Positions 47,517 to 55,511 of a DNA stretch of 64,000 bases are shown here, one piece after another (within the stretch, counting starts at the first letter, position 1; each line of letters starts with the position of its first letter). The translations under genes and the position numbers were made by a program. Source of the DNA: DATDDB01 sp035260545 (lineage in GTDB: Bacteria; Pseudomonadota; Gammaproteobacteria; Burkholderiales; Gallionellaceae). The notes below the pieces were generated by a model that saw only the letters and a program-made list of their open reading frames with translations, was not told the origin of the DNA and searched no databases. The DNA is taken from positions 1-64,000 of the forward strand of contig DATFUZ010000085.1 of assembly GCA_035260545.1 (NCBI GenBank). The letters run 5' to 3'.

Positions 47517-47556
47517 GCCCGCATGCGGGAGGGAGACCTCCCTCCTGCGTGCGGGC
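47517..47556. terminator. Bidirectional terminator between parC and the accessory module
   Basis: Long arms GCCCGCATGCGGGAGGGAG and CTCCCTCCTGCGTGCGGGC with a 2-base loop form a near-perfect stem between convergent genes. AAGAAA and AATT tracts flank it. Confidence 0.8.
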
Positions 47557-47568
47557 AATTGCAGTAGA

Positions 47569-47793
47569 TTACAGCACCTCCCAACGTCCGAGAATAAAGA
47601 TGGAATCTATCCTGCGCCCCCAGCCGCGAATGCGGTGACCTGCCAGACCACGCAGCGTGTCATCCCGGAAAGGATTGCCTTCTTCGCGCCTCAACAGGAA
47701 ATCTCCTTCCGGCGTGCGCAGCATCACCGCCTCGTGCTCGCTCTTGGAGCCCGGCGCATAGAGCGTCAGGAATACCTCGCCTTCCACGATCAT
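47569..47793 (-). CDS. Small protein coupled to the C25-like peptidase
   Basis: A 74-residue protein that I do not recognise. The sequence is beta-like (EGEVFLTLYAPGSKSEHEAVM) with a basic middle and an aromatic C-terminus. It has no signal or membrane segment. Its ATG overlaps the peptidase stop as ATGA, so the two are made together. This suggests a regulator, inhibitor or adaptor of the peptidase; that role is inference from coupling only. Confidence 0.65.
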   Translation of the reverse strand: MIVEGEVFLTLYAPGSKSEHEAVMLRTPEGDFLLRREEGNPFRDDTLRGLAGHRIRGWGRRIDSIFILGRWEVL

Positions 47794-49310
47794 GACTTAC
47801 TGTATTGAATCTCGGATGCGATCAGTCTACCCGAAACCTCAGTAGCCTTCACCACAGCCAGATTGGGCCCCGGCGCCTTGTCCGCGCGCTTGCCAAACAG
47901 GACATGGACAATGGCGCGGGACGCGCCCTGCTCCCAATCGGCCATTATTTCTTCCCCGCCCGTCTCCCGGAAGGCTTCGTGCGTCCATTCCGCAATGCCG
48001 GCGCGTCGAGCAAGTTCACCCAACCCTTCCTCAACCGCCTTAACCATCGGCAATTGCGGAAGCCGTTCCAGCCAGCGCGCATTACGGCCCAGCGCGTCGC
48101 CTGCCAATTGCAGCTGCCGTCTCCTGGCGGCAATTTCCATGGCGATAACCTCGACATGGGAAACGTCCGGGCTTGCCGCAGCGAGGACAGACAGCGCCGC
48201 GGCGACCGGATGGCTGGCGGCATCTCCCATTACGTTGAACTGGGCAACGGTCTTGAGATCGGTCGGCCCGAGGGGAGCTGCCGTCTGAATGAATTTCTGC
48301 CTGGCCTCAAGCATGGCCCGGCCGGCCGACGCGCCGCCAAGCAGGTTGACCAGGAAATACTGGGTGATCAGGTCCGCCTGCCCCTGTCCATCCGCCGGCC
48401 CGTAGGCGATTGTGCTGCTCCCGCAAAAGGCGGCCGCGCCATTGCTCAGGTACGTATTGCAGATACCAGATTGGGTGCCTTCCGGCGCGGGGTATAGCTG
48501 TGCGCCGTAACAGCATTCCGCGGCGGCAATGGTTCCTATCTTAAGCTTGTTGTTGATCTGGGCCGCTTTCATTGCGTCGGGATATTGATTCCCGTCCTGC
48601 CCGTACCACTTCGGATCATTGTTCGCCCCATGACAGTTGATGAAGTGGGAAAGGCTATCGAGCTGCGCGTTGCTCCAGTCCGGGCCGTCCGGCGGCGAGA
48701 GTTGCAGCGCGTCGGCATTGCCGAATATATTGCGCGTGCTCGCCGTGCTCGAATTGCGCCACACTTTCGCGCTGATCGCCAGGTATTTCTCATATATGCG
48801 ATGCAGTTGCGGTTCGATGATGGCGGCAGCCCCGATCGCCTTGTTCAACGCATCCGGATTCTTGTTTCCGTTTATGCCGGGCAGCCTGCTGACAACGCGC
48901 GTCGGATTCAGGAAATTCAGAATGTTTCGCGAATACGCTCCGGAACAGGCATAGGGCAGGTCAGAAGGTACATCGGCATCCCCATCTCCCGCCAGGGGAT
49001 TGTCCAGCCGCTGCATGGGAACGATGTCCGGCGCACCGAGTATTACCAGGTAATCCGGTCTCAGTGCGGTGCAGACAGCGTCAATGGCGGTCTTATTCTG
49101 GCGGTCATCGCCGGGATTGCTCACGGGTGGCGCATTCAAGCCCTGCATGATCTTCTGGTCGTCCAGATAAATGACCTTTGTGGTGATGCCGCGCTTGTCG
49201 TCGGCTTGAATCAGGGTATCCAGCGCCTGCTGAACCGATGCGAAGCCCTGGCGGCTGTACAATGCTTCAAGTGCGCTTCCGTTTGAAACAATAACTTTCA
49301 ATACTGGCAT
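47790..49310 (-). CDS. C25-like (gingipain/caspase-clan) cysteine peptidase, cytoplasmic
   Basis: A 506-residue protein with clan CD peptidase traits. There is a buried strand DYLVILGAPDIVPM (86-99), VPSDLPY (114-120) and VVSRLPG (139-145), which match gingipain-type C25 domains. The His-Gly pair follows in INCHGAN (His227). The nucleophile region is TIAAAECCYGAQ (Cys266 or Cys267). Then AAFCGSSTIAYGP (294-306) and LLGGASAGRAML (322-333) complete the fold. The C-terminal 130 residues are helical and family-free. Unlike gingipains it has no signal peptide, so it should act inside the cell. It follows the 221-residue partner gene by 85 bp and is coupled to the 74-residue gene. Substrate and trigger are unknown. 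Confidence 0.75.
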   Translation of the reverse strand: MPVLKVIVSNGSALEALYSRQGFASVQQALDTLIQADDKRGITTKVIYLDDQKIMQGLNAPPVSNPGDDRQNKTAIDAVCTALRPDYLVILGAPDIVPMQRLDNPLAGDGDADVPSDLPYACSGAYSRNILNFLNPTRVVSRLPGINGNKNPDALNKAIGAAAIIEPQLHRIYEKYLAISAKVWRNSSTASTRNIFGNADALQLSPPDGPDWSNAQLDSLSHFINCHGANNDPKWYGQDGNQYPDAMKAAQINNKLKIGTIAAAECCYGAQLYPAPEGTQSGICNTYLSNGAAAFCGSSTIAYGPADGQGQADLITQYFLVNLLGGASAGRAMLEARQKFIQTAAPLGPTDLKTVAQFNVMGDAASHPVAAALSVLAAASPDVSHVEVIAMEIAARRRQLQLAGDALGRNARWLERLPQLPMVKAVEEGLGELARRAGIAEWTHEAFRETGGEEIMADWEQGASRAIVHVLFGKRADKAPGPNLAVVKATEVSGRLIASEIQYSKS

Positions 49311-49395
49311 GTCTACCTCCTTTTAAGTAAGCGATAAACCGGGACGGCGGCCATGCTGCCGCCGTCCCAGCCCTGTCTTCAATCAGCCGTCGGAA

Positions 49396-50061
49396 TCAGA
49401 GGCAAGGCATGATCGTCTTGACCAGATCAGCGTCACCCTTCGAGGTCGGGAGGAAGGTGCCGGACGCACTGTTGTATGCAACAGAGATCTGGCTCACGCC
49501 GCCGCCGAATTTCAGTTGGGTCATCGGAGAGGTGACGGTGGTGACGACCGTATTGCTTACCACCTGCGACTGCAGCCAGATGTAGACCGTGGTGTAGGGC
49601 ATCATCACCGCGGTGCTTGCCAGCATGACGCCGGCGGCGGAAACGGCATTGTTGGCGATTGCCGTACCATTTACCGTGGCATCCTGGTACAGGCCAACCG
49701 TCATGAATGGCAGGCCGGAGTAGGAATTCTCCAGCGCATAGGAATCAGGGGCGCCACCGGATACGGGACCTGTGATGACGCCGGAGTCCGCAAGGGTGTA
49801 CAACTGATTCTGTGCGGCCGGAATGCCTGTGGAAGAAAGCCGCGACAGCGTCGCACCGTTTACCAACTGGGCGGTAGACGCATAGATTCCGTATTGCTCT
49901 TCCCACGCCACGGTATTGGCCTGCAGCGGCCTGAATACCTGCCAGGCAACGTTGGGCGCGGCTCCGGAGGTCGGCTTCGCAACGATCACGTTCGTCCCCG
50001 TCGCGTAAATGGTTTCCAGTTGTTGATTGGTGAAGGCCACATCAAGTTCGTAATTCGGCAT
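49396..50061 (-). CDS. Beta-rich 221-residue protein, first gene of the peptidase operon
   Basis: Not recognised with certainty. There is no signal peptide. The sequence is rich in Thr, Val, Ser and Gly with many predicted strands. WQVFRPLQANTVAWEEQYG (40-58) is an aromatic-acidic patch. A hydrophobic, small-residue stretch (139-158) precedes TTVYIWLQSQV (157-167). The only cysteine is Cys220, the penultimate residue. It could be a substrate, a lectin-like sensor or a pore-forming effector released by the peptidase; none of these is shown. The ATG at 50061 has AAAGGAATA before it; the upstream in-frame extension is arginine-rich and unlike the rest. Confidence 0.65.
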   Translation of the reverse strand: MPNYELDVAFTNQQLETIYATGTNVIVAKPTSGAAPNVAWQVFRPLQANTVAWEEQYGIYASTAQLVNGATLSRLSSTGIPAAQNQLYTLADSGVITGPVSGGAPDSYALENSYSGLPFMTVGLYQDATVNGTAIANNAVSAAGVMLASTAVMMPYTTVYIWLQSQVVSNTVVTTVTSPMTQLKFGGGVSQISVAYNSASGTFLPTSKGDADLVKTIMPCL

Positions 50062-50348
50062 AACGATATTCCTTTCAATTGCTGGTTGAATGAACGTGCG
50101 CGGCAGGCGGAGCCGCCGTGCACTGAAGGAATCGCGACGAGGCCCCCTCTCCTCACTCACTCTATTCGTTACAGGACAATCTGACCTCGTGTCGCGACTC
50201 CGCATGAACGATAACCGGCCGCGCGTCCACTAATAAGTATCGTTACGGTAACGCCGGCCACGCGTTACGCACGTATAGGATGCTGCGGCGCAGAATGGGG
50301 AAATAGTGCAGCCCGCATAATTTCCCACCGGAAAAAGCCGAGCGTTGC
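50062..50348. promoter_or_regulatory. Promoter-bearing gap of the peptidase operon
   Basis: No gene is seen. On the minus strand about 50239-50256 reads CGTTACCGTAACGATAC, which nearly matches CGTAACCGTAACATAC at 51599-51614. Followed by TTATTAG, it could be an operator or promoter for the minus-strand operon. CGTATAGGAT (50273-50282) also has a counterpart, CGTATAGGTAT, at about 51574-51584. Confidence 0.5.
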
Positions 50349-51233
50349 TCATGCTGTCCGTTTCAGTGCGGCGCATATGGACCGCGCGAGTTCTTCCTCC
50401 GACGCAATCGAAAAATCCTCCCGGCGATCGAATTGCTCGGACCACACGATGCTCCCGGTCGCCACCTCCAGGATGCGCGCGGTAATCCTCATTCGGCCGG
50501 AGTCCGTCTGCACACTGCCGTCCAGCGCATAATCACCATCACCGCGCCTGGTGGATCTGCATCCTGGCAGATGCCCGTCCTGGCAGGGCACAGCGGCAGC
50601 GTTCGCGCCCACGATCACGTTGCCGAACTCGCGCTGGATGTGATGAACCAATTCTTCATAAAGACCCTCCGTGAAGGACTCAGCGGATACATGCAGAGAT
50701 ACGCACTTGAATGGCGCCACCTTCAATAACCGAATCTCCGGTACGCCGCCGGCACTTCTTTCAACGCGCCGGAAGACCGGCATATAGCTCCCGGCCGGAA
50801 TAGTGATTTCAACGGACGGCGCCGAACCTGGAGACGCGTAATAGGCTTTCAGTTTTGCGCGCAGGCGCCCCACCTGAACCCGGACGATGGGGTCTTCAGT
50901 AGTGCTGTATGCCAGTGGACGGCGGTCGAACACCCGGATGCCAATTGCGTATTCGCTCATCGCCCCTGTGTCGCGCTCGATCGCCTTCTCGACAAGATAT
51001 TCCAGCAATCGCCTCATACGCGGTGACGCGCTGAATAATTGGCTGTTCAGAATGGACTTGCAGGCCATGTGCACGTCTGCATCCTGAATGTCAACGGCGG
51101 CCTCCCCAATAACTTCGTCCGACATCATGGAAGCCGGGTCAGGGCGCATGCGTGGCATCGCTGGAAGGCGCTTCCCGCACCCCTTGTCTCCCGCTGGGGT
51201 CGTCCGCCAGGAATAGGGCGGCGGCTGGTCCAT
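50349..51233 (-). CDS. Regulator with wHTH-like N-terminus and TolB/FlgO-like C-terminus (1)
   Basis: A 294-residue protein without membrane segments. Residues about 54-155 match a domain common in proteobacterial regulators. The pattern is RMRRLLEYLVEKAI, SEYAIGIRVFDR, DPIVRVQVGRLRAKLKAYY and PAGSYMPVFRR, probably a DNA-binding winged-helix relative. The C-terminal part (about 165-290) ends like TolB-N/FlgO-type domains: LDGSVQTDSGRMRITARILE and GSIVWSEQFDR. It is a paralogue of the gene at 51710. Its gene lies just upstream of the peptidase operon on the same strand. The start is uncertain; 51128 is the alternative. Confidence 0.7.
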   Translation of the reverse strand: MDQPPPYSWRTTPAGDKGCGKRLPAMPRMRPDPASMMSDEVIGEAAVDIQDADVHMACKSILNSQLFSASPRMRRLLEYLVEKAIERDTGAMSEYAIGIRVFDRRPLAYSTTEDPIVRVQVGRLRAKLKAYYASPGSAPSVEITIPAGSYMPVFRRVERSAGGVPEIRLLKVAPFKCVSLHVSAESFTEGLYEELVHHIQREFGNVIVGANAAAVPCQDGHLPGCRSTRRGDGDYALDGSVQTDSGRMRITARILEVATGSIVWSEQFDRREDFSIASEEELARSICAALKRTA

Positions 51234-51709
51234 ACTTCCGGCAATGGGGGACTCGCCCGCCTATCCCACGTGAATATGCATGGCAATCGCGCTGACCTGC
51301 TGCGACATGACACGCGCAATGTCGGCCGAAATGGCGCCGGAGCGACGCCTTGAGAGCACTATGTACGAATGATCCGAAGCAAGGCATGGCGTTGCTAAGT
51401 CAATGCCTCAGGACGGCCTGCATCTTGGTTGACTTGATTTTTAATCAGGGCATGCATCGCGACGTCGCCGCCGGCGTGCCCTACCTCCCTTGACTATTAT
51501 GGACGCCAGAAAAGGCGCCCTATGCGGCGCGAACCGCGACGCGGCCACTTAAGCGTGGTGACGGCACAATACCGTCGTATAGGTATCCGTAAAAGTGTCG
51601 TAACCGTAACATACAGCGCTGTTACAGTGGGGTTAGGGAAAGGGCCAGCCTACCCGGACGGGCGGCGGAGAGTGCGGAACGGAAAGTCCGCCGGGGGGCG
51701 CGAAACGGC
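51234..51709. promoter_or_regulatory. Gap between the two regulators, with repeated operator-like element
   Basis: No gene is seen in about 475 bp. It holds CGTAACCGTAACATAC at 51599-51614, directly followed by the palindrome ACAGCGCTGT (51613-51622), and CGTATAGGTATCCG just before. TTGACT boxes occur near 51430 and 51491 on the plus strand with no plus-strand gene following. The promoter of the regulator at 50349 should be here. Confidence 0.45.
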
Positions 51710-52543
51710 TTAGCAGCCGCGCAAGAAGGCGGTTAATCGACCACAGATGGAATAGGCGAGTTCTTTTCTCTGATCAAGGCTCAATGATGGCATGCGGTCG
51801 AATTGCCCGGACCAAACCACCAGCCCCTGGGACGCGTCTAACAGCCGGATGGTTGCCCTGAGCCTGGCCGCTTCTATGCGCACGCTTCCCTCGATCAGCC
51901 GGCCTTCAGCCTGCTGCGGGGAGGAGGGGGGGCAACGCCGCACCAATGCGGAAAGCGCGCCCTCGCCGGCGATGTATTCCCCCACCGTGCAGCCGCACTC
52001 CTTGAACAGAAGATGCAGGAGTTCCTCGCGCAGACCTTGCACAAACGGCTCCCCGTCTGCCAAGCGCGAAAGACACCGGATGCCGCTGATCGCAACCGAA
52101 GAGGCCTTGCGCGGCTGTCCTCCGCCGGCATCTGTACGCCGGATGGACGGCAGATAGCAACCCAGCGGGATGGAGATCCTGATATTCGCGGAAACACCTT
52201 CAGTCGAATAATAAGTCTTGAGCTTACGACGCAGTCGCCCGACCTGAACGCGGACGACAGGATCGTCGTTCGTGTTATAGGTAGCCGCATCGCGCTCGAA
52301 AACCTCCAGGCCGACGGAGAATTCGCCAACGTTTCTCGAATCTCCGGAAATCGCCTTCTCCACCAGAAATCTCAGCAATTTGCACATGCGCGGCGCATTC
52401 GCAAACAGCGGGCTTGTCGTAACGGCTTCGCAGGCCAGGCGCGCCTCGTCGCCCGAAACCGCCACCGGGCTGTCCGCCGCAATGCCGCGCTGCTCACTCA
52501 CGCCTCCAGCTTCCTCCCGCCTTATCAAGGGATAATTCCACAT
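51710..52543 (-). CDS. Regulator with wHTH-like N-terminus and TolB/FlgO-like C-terminus (2)
   Basis: A 277-residue paralogue of the previous regulator, with the same order. RMCKLLRFLVEKAI (about 53-66), GEFSVGLEVFER (about 74-85), DPVVRVQVGRLRRKLKTYY (about 94-112) and PLGCYLPSIRR are followed by the C-terminal IEGSVRIEAARLRATIRLLD and GLVVWSGQFDR. The strongest conservation between the two is in DPxVRVQVGRLRxKLKxYY, expected to be the DNA- or partner-contacting part. The middle has diverged, including a cysteine-containing KECGCTVGEY segment. Heterodimerisation or opposing roles are possible. Confidence 0.7.
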   Translation of the reverse strand: MWNYPLIRREEAGGVSEQRGIAADSPVAVSGDEARLACEAVTTSPLFANAPRMCKLLRFLVEKAISGDSRNVGEFSVGLEVFERDAATYNTNDDPVVRVQVGRLRRKLKTYYSTEGVSANIRISIPLGCYLPSIRRTDAGGGQPRKASSVAISGIRCLSRLADGEPFVQGLREELLHLLFKECGCTVGEYIAGEGALSALVRRCPPSSPQQAEGRLIEGSVRIEAARLRATIRLLDASQGLVVWSGQFDRMPSLSLDQRKELAYSICGRLTAFLRGC

Positions 52544-52869
52544 GTCCCGTCACTTATCCGGATTTTAGGCAATGAGCAGGTTCGCAACGCCGTGACCAGC
52601 ATGACGATGACGCCAGCCAGAGCACCGAAAGCGGTTGACGTATCCTCTATCGCTGAACCCGGAGAATGCACCCGCTGACATGCAGTTGCGATGTCCGCTC
52701 TTCCACGCGGAACGTAACCAACAATATCCGGTGCGTAAACTATCTATCCAGCTAGTTGTCTTACTCAATTCTTTCTGCTACGTCGCCCTATGCGTGATGC
52801 ATGCGCACGAGTGCCATGCCAAAATTTGCCAGAACACCGAGTGATATTTAAGCCGGATTTCGGCTTTCC
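52544..52869. other. Gap right of the accessory module
   Basis: About 325 bp without a supported gene and with lower GC than the flanks. The promoter of the regulator at 51710 should be in its left part. It ends at the scar at 52870. Confidence 0.4.
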
Positions 52870-52948
52870 GCACCTGTCGCCCCGGCCATGGAGGCCCACG
52901 CCCTCACCCGCTGCTTTAATGGCTTTGCCTCGATGGACAGCATTACCC
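52870..52948 (+). pseudogene. Decayed 5' end of an ABC ATPase gene
   Basis: In frame it reads AMEAHALTRCFNGFASMDSIT, against AIETIALTRRFNGFTAVDGIS in the intact ABC ATPase starting at 53915. DNA similarity runs from just before the start codon (here CTG instead of ATG) through about 22 codons, with identical blocks such as GCCCTCACCCGC, then stops abruptly. The next base belongs to the parC remnant. Confidence 0.85.
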
Positions 52949-52949
52949 C

Positions 52950-53006
52950 AAGCGCCGCGGCGGCAAGGTGGTGGACACCAGGCTCAAGTCGCTGAAGCTG
53001 GCCTAA
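52950..53006 (+). pseudogene. Decayed 3' end of parC
   Basis: The last 18 codons and stop of a parC are preserved in frame: KRRGGKVVDTRLKSLKLA then stop, against RARSGKPVDTKLKSLTLP in intact ParC ending at 47512. It is joined directly to an ABC ATPase 5' fragment. A GC-rich hairpin followed by TTTTCTGTTTT (about 53013-53053) could be the original parC terminator. Confidence 0.85.
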
Positions 53007-53119
53007 CCCGCCGCAACAGCGCGCGCTTCCCGGTGCGCGGCTTTTCTGTTTTCGGGGCCGTTTTGCCAAGCCCGGCACGGTGCTAGAATTCCCGTGGACA
53101 ATTTCACGGGAGCCGGAGC

Positions 53120-53818
53120 ATGAGCCAACGGATGCTGTTTGACATCAGCTGGGCCGCGATCATCGCCGCCATGCTCGCCATGGTCGTCGGGCACACCGGC
53201 GCCACGCATCTCAGCTGGGAGGCCAACGAAATCAGCACCTATGCGGCGCAGGCACCGCACCAGAACTGGATCACCGCTGGCATGCTGCTGCCCTGCGTCG
53301 CCTTCGCCTCCATCAGCATGCTCATTTCCCGTTACCGCGTCCTCGGCGATTCGGCGTTCGCCCACTTTGCGCCCCTGCTTGCGGGCGCGGCCATCGGCGG
53401 ATTGATGACCCTGGCGACCTTCAAGGAGGCCGCCCCCACCACGGCGGCCGCACTGAAGACGGCGGGCCTCGAGGCAGTGGTGCAGCAATCGTTCCACAAT
53501 GCCGGGCTGATGGGGTTCTTCTTCGCTACCGTGCTGCTGGTCATCCTGACCGGCACGCTCGTGGCGGCAAACGCCGCCACACGGCGTCACAAGCTGGCTG
53601 CCGCGGCGGCCGTGCTCCTCGGCATTGCAGCATTACCCCTGATGGAGACGCCCTGGCCCCGCCTGCTGGACATCCCCGGTCCGGCTTTGGGGTTGACGCA
53701 GCGCGCCTCGCTATTCAGCCTGTGGCTGGGCGCGGTGCTCATACTTGCAGGGCTCCAGCCCGCTCTGCGGCCCCGGCGGCCGGCAGGCCGCGCCTCCGGT
53801 CCCGCGCACGCCGGTTGA
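53120..53818 (+). CDS. Six-segment membrane protein (DUF998-like)
   Basis: A 232-residue inner-membrane protein with about six hydrophobic segments. The N-terminal part has WEANEISTYAAQAPH in the first loop. It resembles DUF998-type membrane proteins in length and topology, but the match is tentative. No catalytic motif is visible. A CGGGAGCCGGAGC stretch precedes the ATG. It lies between the parC scar and the ABC transporter and was probably the native neighbour of parC. Confidence 0.6.
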   Translation: MSQRMLFDISWAAIIAAMLAMVVGHTGATHLSWEANEISTYAAQAPHQNWITAGMLLPCVAFASISMLISRYRVLGDSAFAHFAPLLAGAAIGGLMTLATFKEAAPTTAAALKTAGLEAVVQQSFHNAGLMGFFFATVLLVILTGTLVAANAATRRHKLAAAAAVLLGIAALPLMETPWPRLLDIPGPALGLTQRASLFSLWLGAVLILAGLQPALRPRRPAGRASGPAHAG

Positions 53819-53914
53819 TACACTCCTGTTACAAACCACGGGGCTGATTCTTGCTAGAATCAGCGCGATGACCGGACACCGAAATAGCCATTTCACCCTG
53901 CGGCCCGCGTTGAC

Positions 53915-54712
53915 ATGCCCCCTGCCATAGAGACCATTGCCCTCACCCGCCGCTTCAACGGCTTTACCGCGGTGGACGGCATCTCCCTGACCGTCGCGCC
54001 AGGCCAGATCTTCGGCCTGCTCGGGCCTAACGGCGCGGGCAAGAGCACCACCATCAAGATGCTCACCACCCTGCTCACCCCCACCTCGGGTACGGCCCGT
54101 GTAGCGGACCACGACGTCGTGGAGGCGCCGGTGGAAGTCAGGCGGGCCATCGGCTATGTTCCGCAGATGCTGTCCGCCGATGGCTCGCTCACCGCCGCCG
54201 AGAACCTGCTGCTCTCGGCCCGGCTGTATGGCGTGCCGCCCCGCGTGCGCGGCGCGCGCATTGCGGAAGCCATCGCCTTTTCCGGGCTGGAGGAATTCGC
54301 CGGCAAGCTGGTGAAAACCTATTCCGGCGGCATGATACGCCGCCTGGAACTGGCGCAGGCCATGCTGCACCATCCCGCCGTGCTGTTCCTGGATGAGCCC
54401 ACCATAGGCCTCGACCCGGTGGCGCGCAGGGCGGTGTGGGAAAGGCTGCAGGCGCTGCGCCGCGACTACGGCATGACCATCCTGCTCACCACCCACGACA
54501 TGGAGGAGGCCGACGTACTGTGCGACGAATTGGCAATCCTGCTGGAAGGACGCATCGCCGCAAGGGGCAACCCGCAACAGCTCAAGGCGGATACGGGCCC
54601 GGAGGCCACGCTGGACGACGTGTTCGTGGCGGTAAGCGGCGGCACCATGCAGGAAAGCGGCAATTACCACGACGTGCGCCAGCAGCGCACCACGCTGCGG
54701 AGGCTGGGCTGA
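53915..54712 (+). CDS. ABC transporter ATPase (DrrA/NodI-like)
   Basis: A 265-residue ATPase of the export-type family. It has the Walker A GPNGAGKSTTIKML (about 37-50), Q-loop YVPQ, signature YSGGMIRRLELAQA (about 137-150), Walker B VLFLDEPTIGLDP (about 155-167) and H-loop TTHD. It pairs with the ABC-2 permease that begins 2 bp after its stop. Such pairs export drugs or glycolipids; the cargo is unknown. A decayed copy of its first codons lies at 52870-52948. Confidence 0.92.
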   Translation: MPPAIETIALTRRFNGFTAVDGISLTVAPGQIFGLLGPNGAGKSTTIKMLTTLLTPTSGTARVADHDVVEAPVEVRRAIGYVPQMLSADGSLTAAENLLLSARLYGVPPRVRGARIAEAIAFSGLEEFAGKLVKTYSGGMIRRLELAQAMLHHPAVLFLDEPTIGLDPVARRAVWERLQALRRDYGMTILLTTHDMEEADVLCDELAILLEGRIAARGNPQQLKADTGPEATLDDVFVAVSGGTMQESGNYHDVRQQRTTLRRLG

Positions 54713-54713
54713 G

Positions 54714-55484
54714 ATGCTGGCGTTCTTTCTGCAAAGCGGCGCAATCGCGGCAGCGGAACTGAGCAAGATCCGGCGCGACCCGACCGAACTGTTCTCGCGC
54801 GCGGTCCAGCCCGTATTGTGGCTGGGGATCTTCGGCCAGGTGTTCAGCCATGTGCGCGACATCCCCACCGGCGGCATCAGCTATCTCGCCTTCATGACGC
54901 CCGGCATCCTGGCGCAAAGCGTGCTGTTCAGCGCCATCTTCTACGGCATCGCGGTGATCTGGGAGCGCGACCTCGGTATCGTGCAGAAGCTGCTGGTGTC
55001 GCCAGCCAACCGCGGCGCCCTGGTGCTGGGCAAGGCGCTGGCCGCCGGCTTGCGCGGCCTGGTGCAGGCGGTCATCGTCTACCTTGTCGCCGCCCTGCTC
55101 GGCATCGGCCTGCGCTGGGAAGCGTCGTCCATGCTGCTGGTGGCGCTGGGCGTGATGCTGGGCTCCTGCATCTTCTCCACCTTTTCGCTCATCATCGCCT
55201 GCATCGTCAAGACGCGCGAGCGTTTCATGGGCATAGGCCAGGTGCTGACCATGCCCATGTTCTTCGCCAGCAACGCCATCTATCCGCTGCAGATCATGCC
55301 CGGCTGGCTCAAGACCATCGCCATCTTCAACCCGCTCACCTATCTGGTGGACGTGCTGCGCCATGCAATGATCGCGGGCGGCCGCTCCGCCCACGGGCTG
55401 CCCGTCGATTTCGGCGTGATGGCCCTGCTGTTCCTGGCGATGCTGGCAATCGCCGCGCGACTCTATCCCGGACTTGCGCGATAA
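54714..55484 (+). CDS. ABC-2 type permease
   Basis: A 256-residue membrane partner of the preceding ATPase, with about six segments. It has the ABC-2 signature area KIRRDPTELFSRAVQPVLWL near the N-terminus and FFASNAIYPLQIMPGWLKTI plus NPLTYLVDVLRHAM (about 180-215) near the end. It forms the export channel with the ATPase as a dimer. The reading is coupled to the ATPase. Confidence 0.9.
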   Translation: MLAFFLQSGAIAAAELSKIRRDPTELFSRAVQPVLWLGIFGQVFSHVRDIPTGGISYLAFMTPGILAQSVLFSAIFYGIAVIWERDLGIVQKLLVSPANRGALVLGKALAAGLRGLVQAVIVYLVAALLGIGLRWEASSMLLVALGVMLGSCIFSTFSLIIACIVKTRERFMGIGQVLTMPMFFASNAIYPLQIMPGWLKTIAIFNPLTYLVDVLRHAMIAGGRSAHGLPVDFGVMALLFLAMLAIAARLYPGLAR

Positions 55485-55511
55485 TTTCCCCAACTTGACC
55501 GAGAGGACCCC

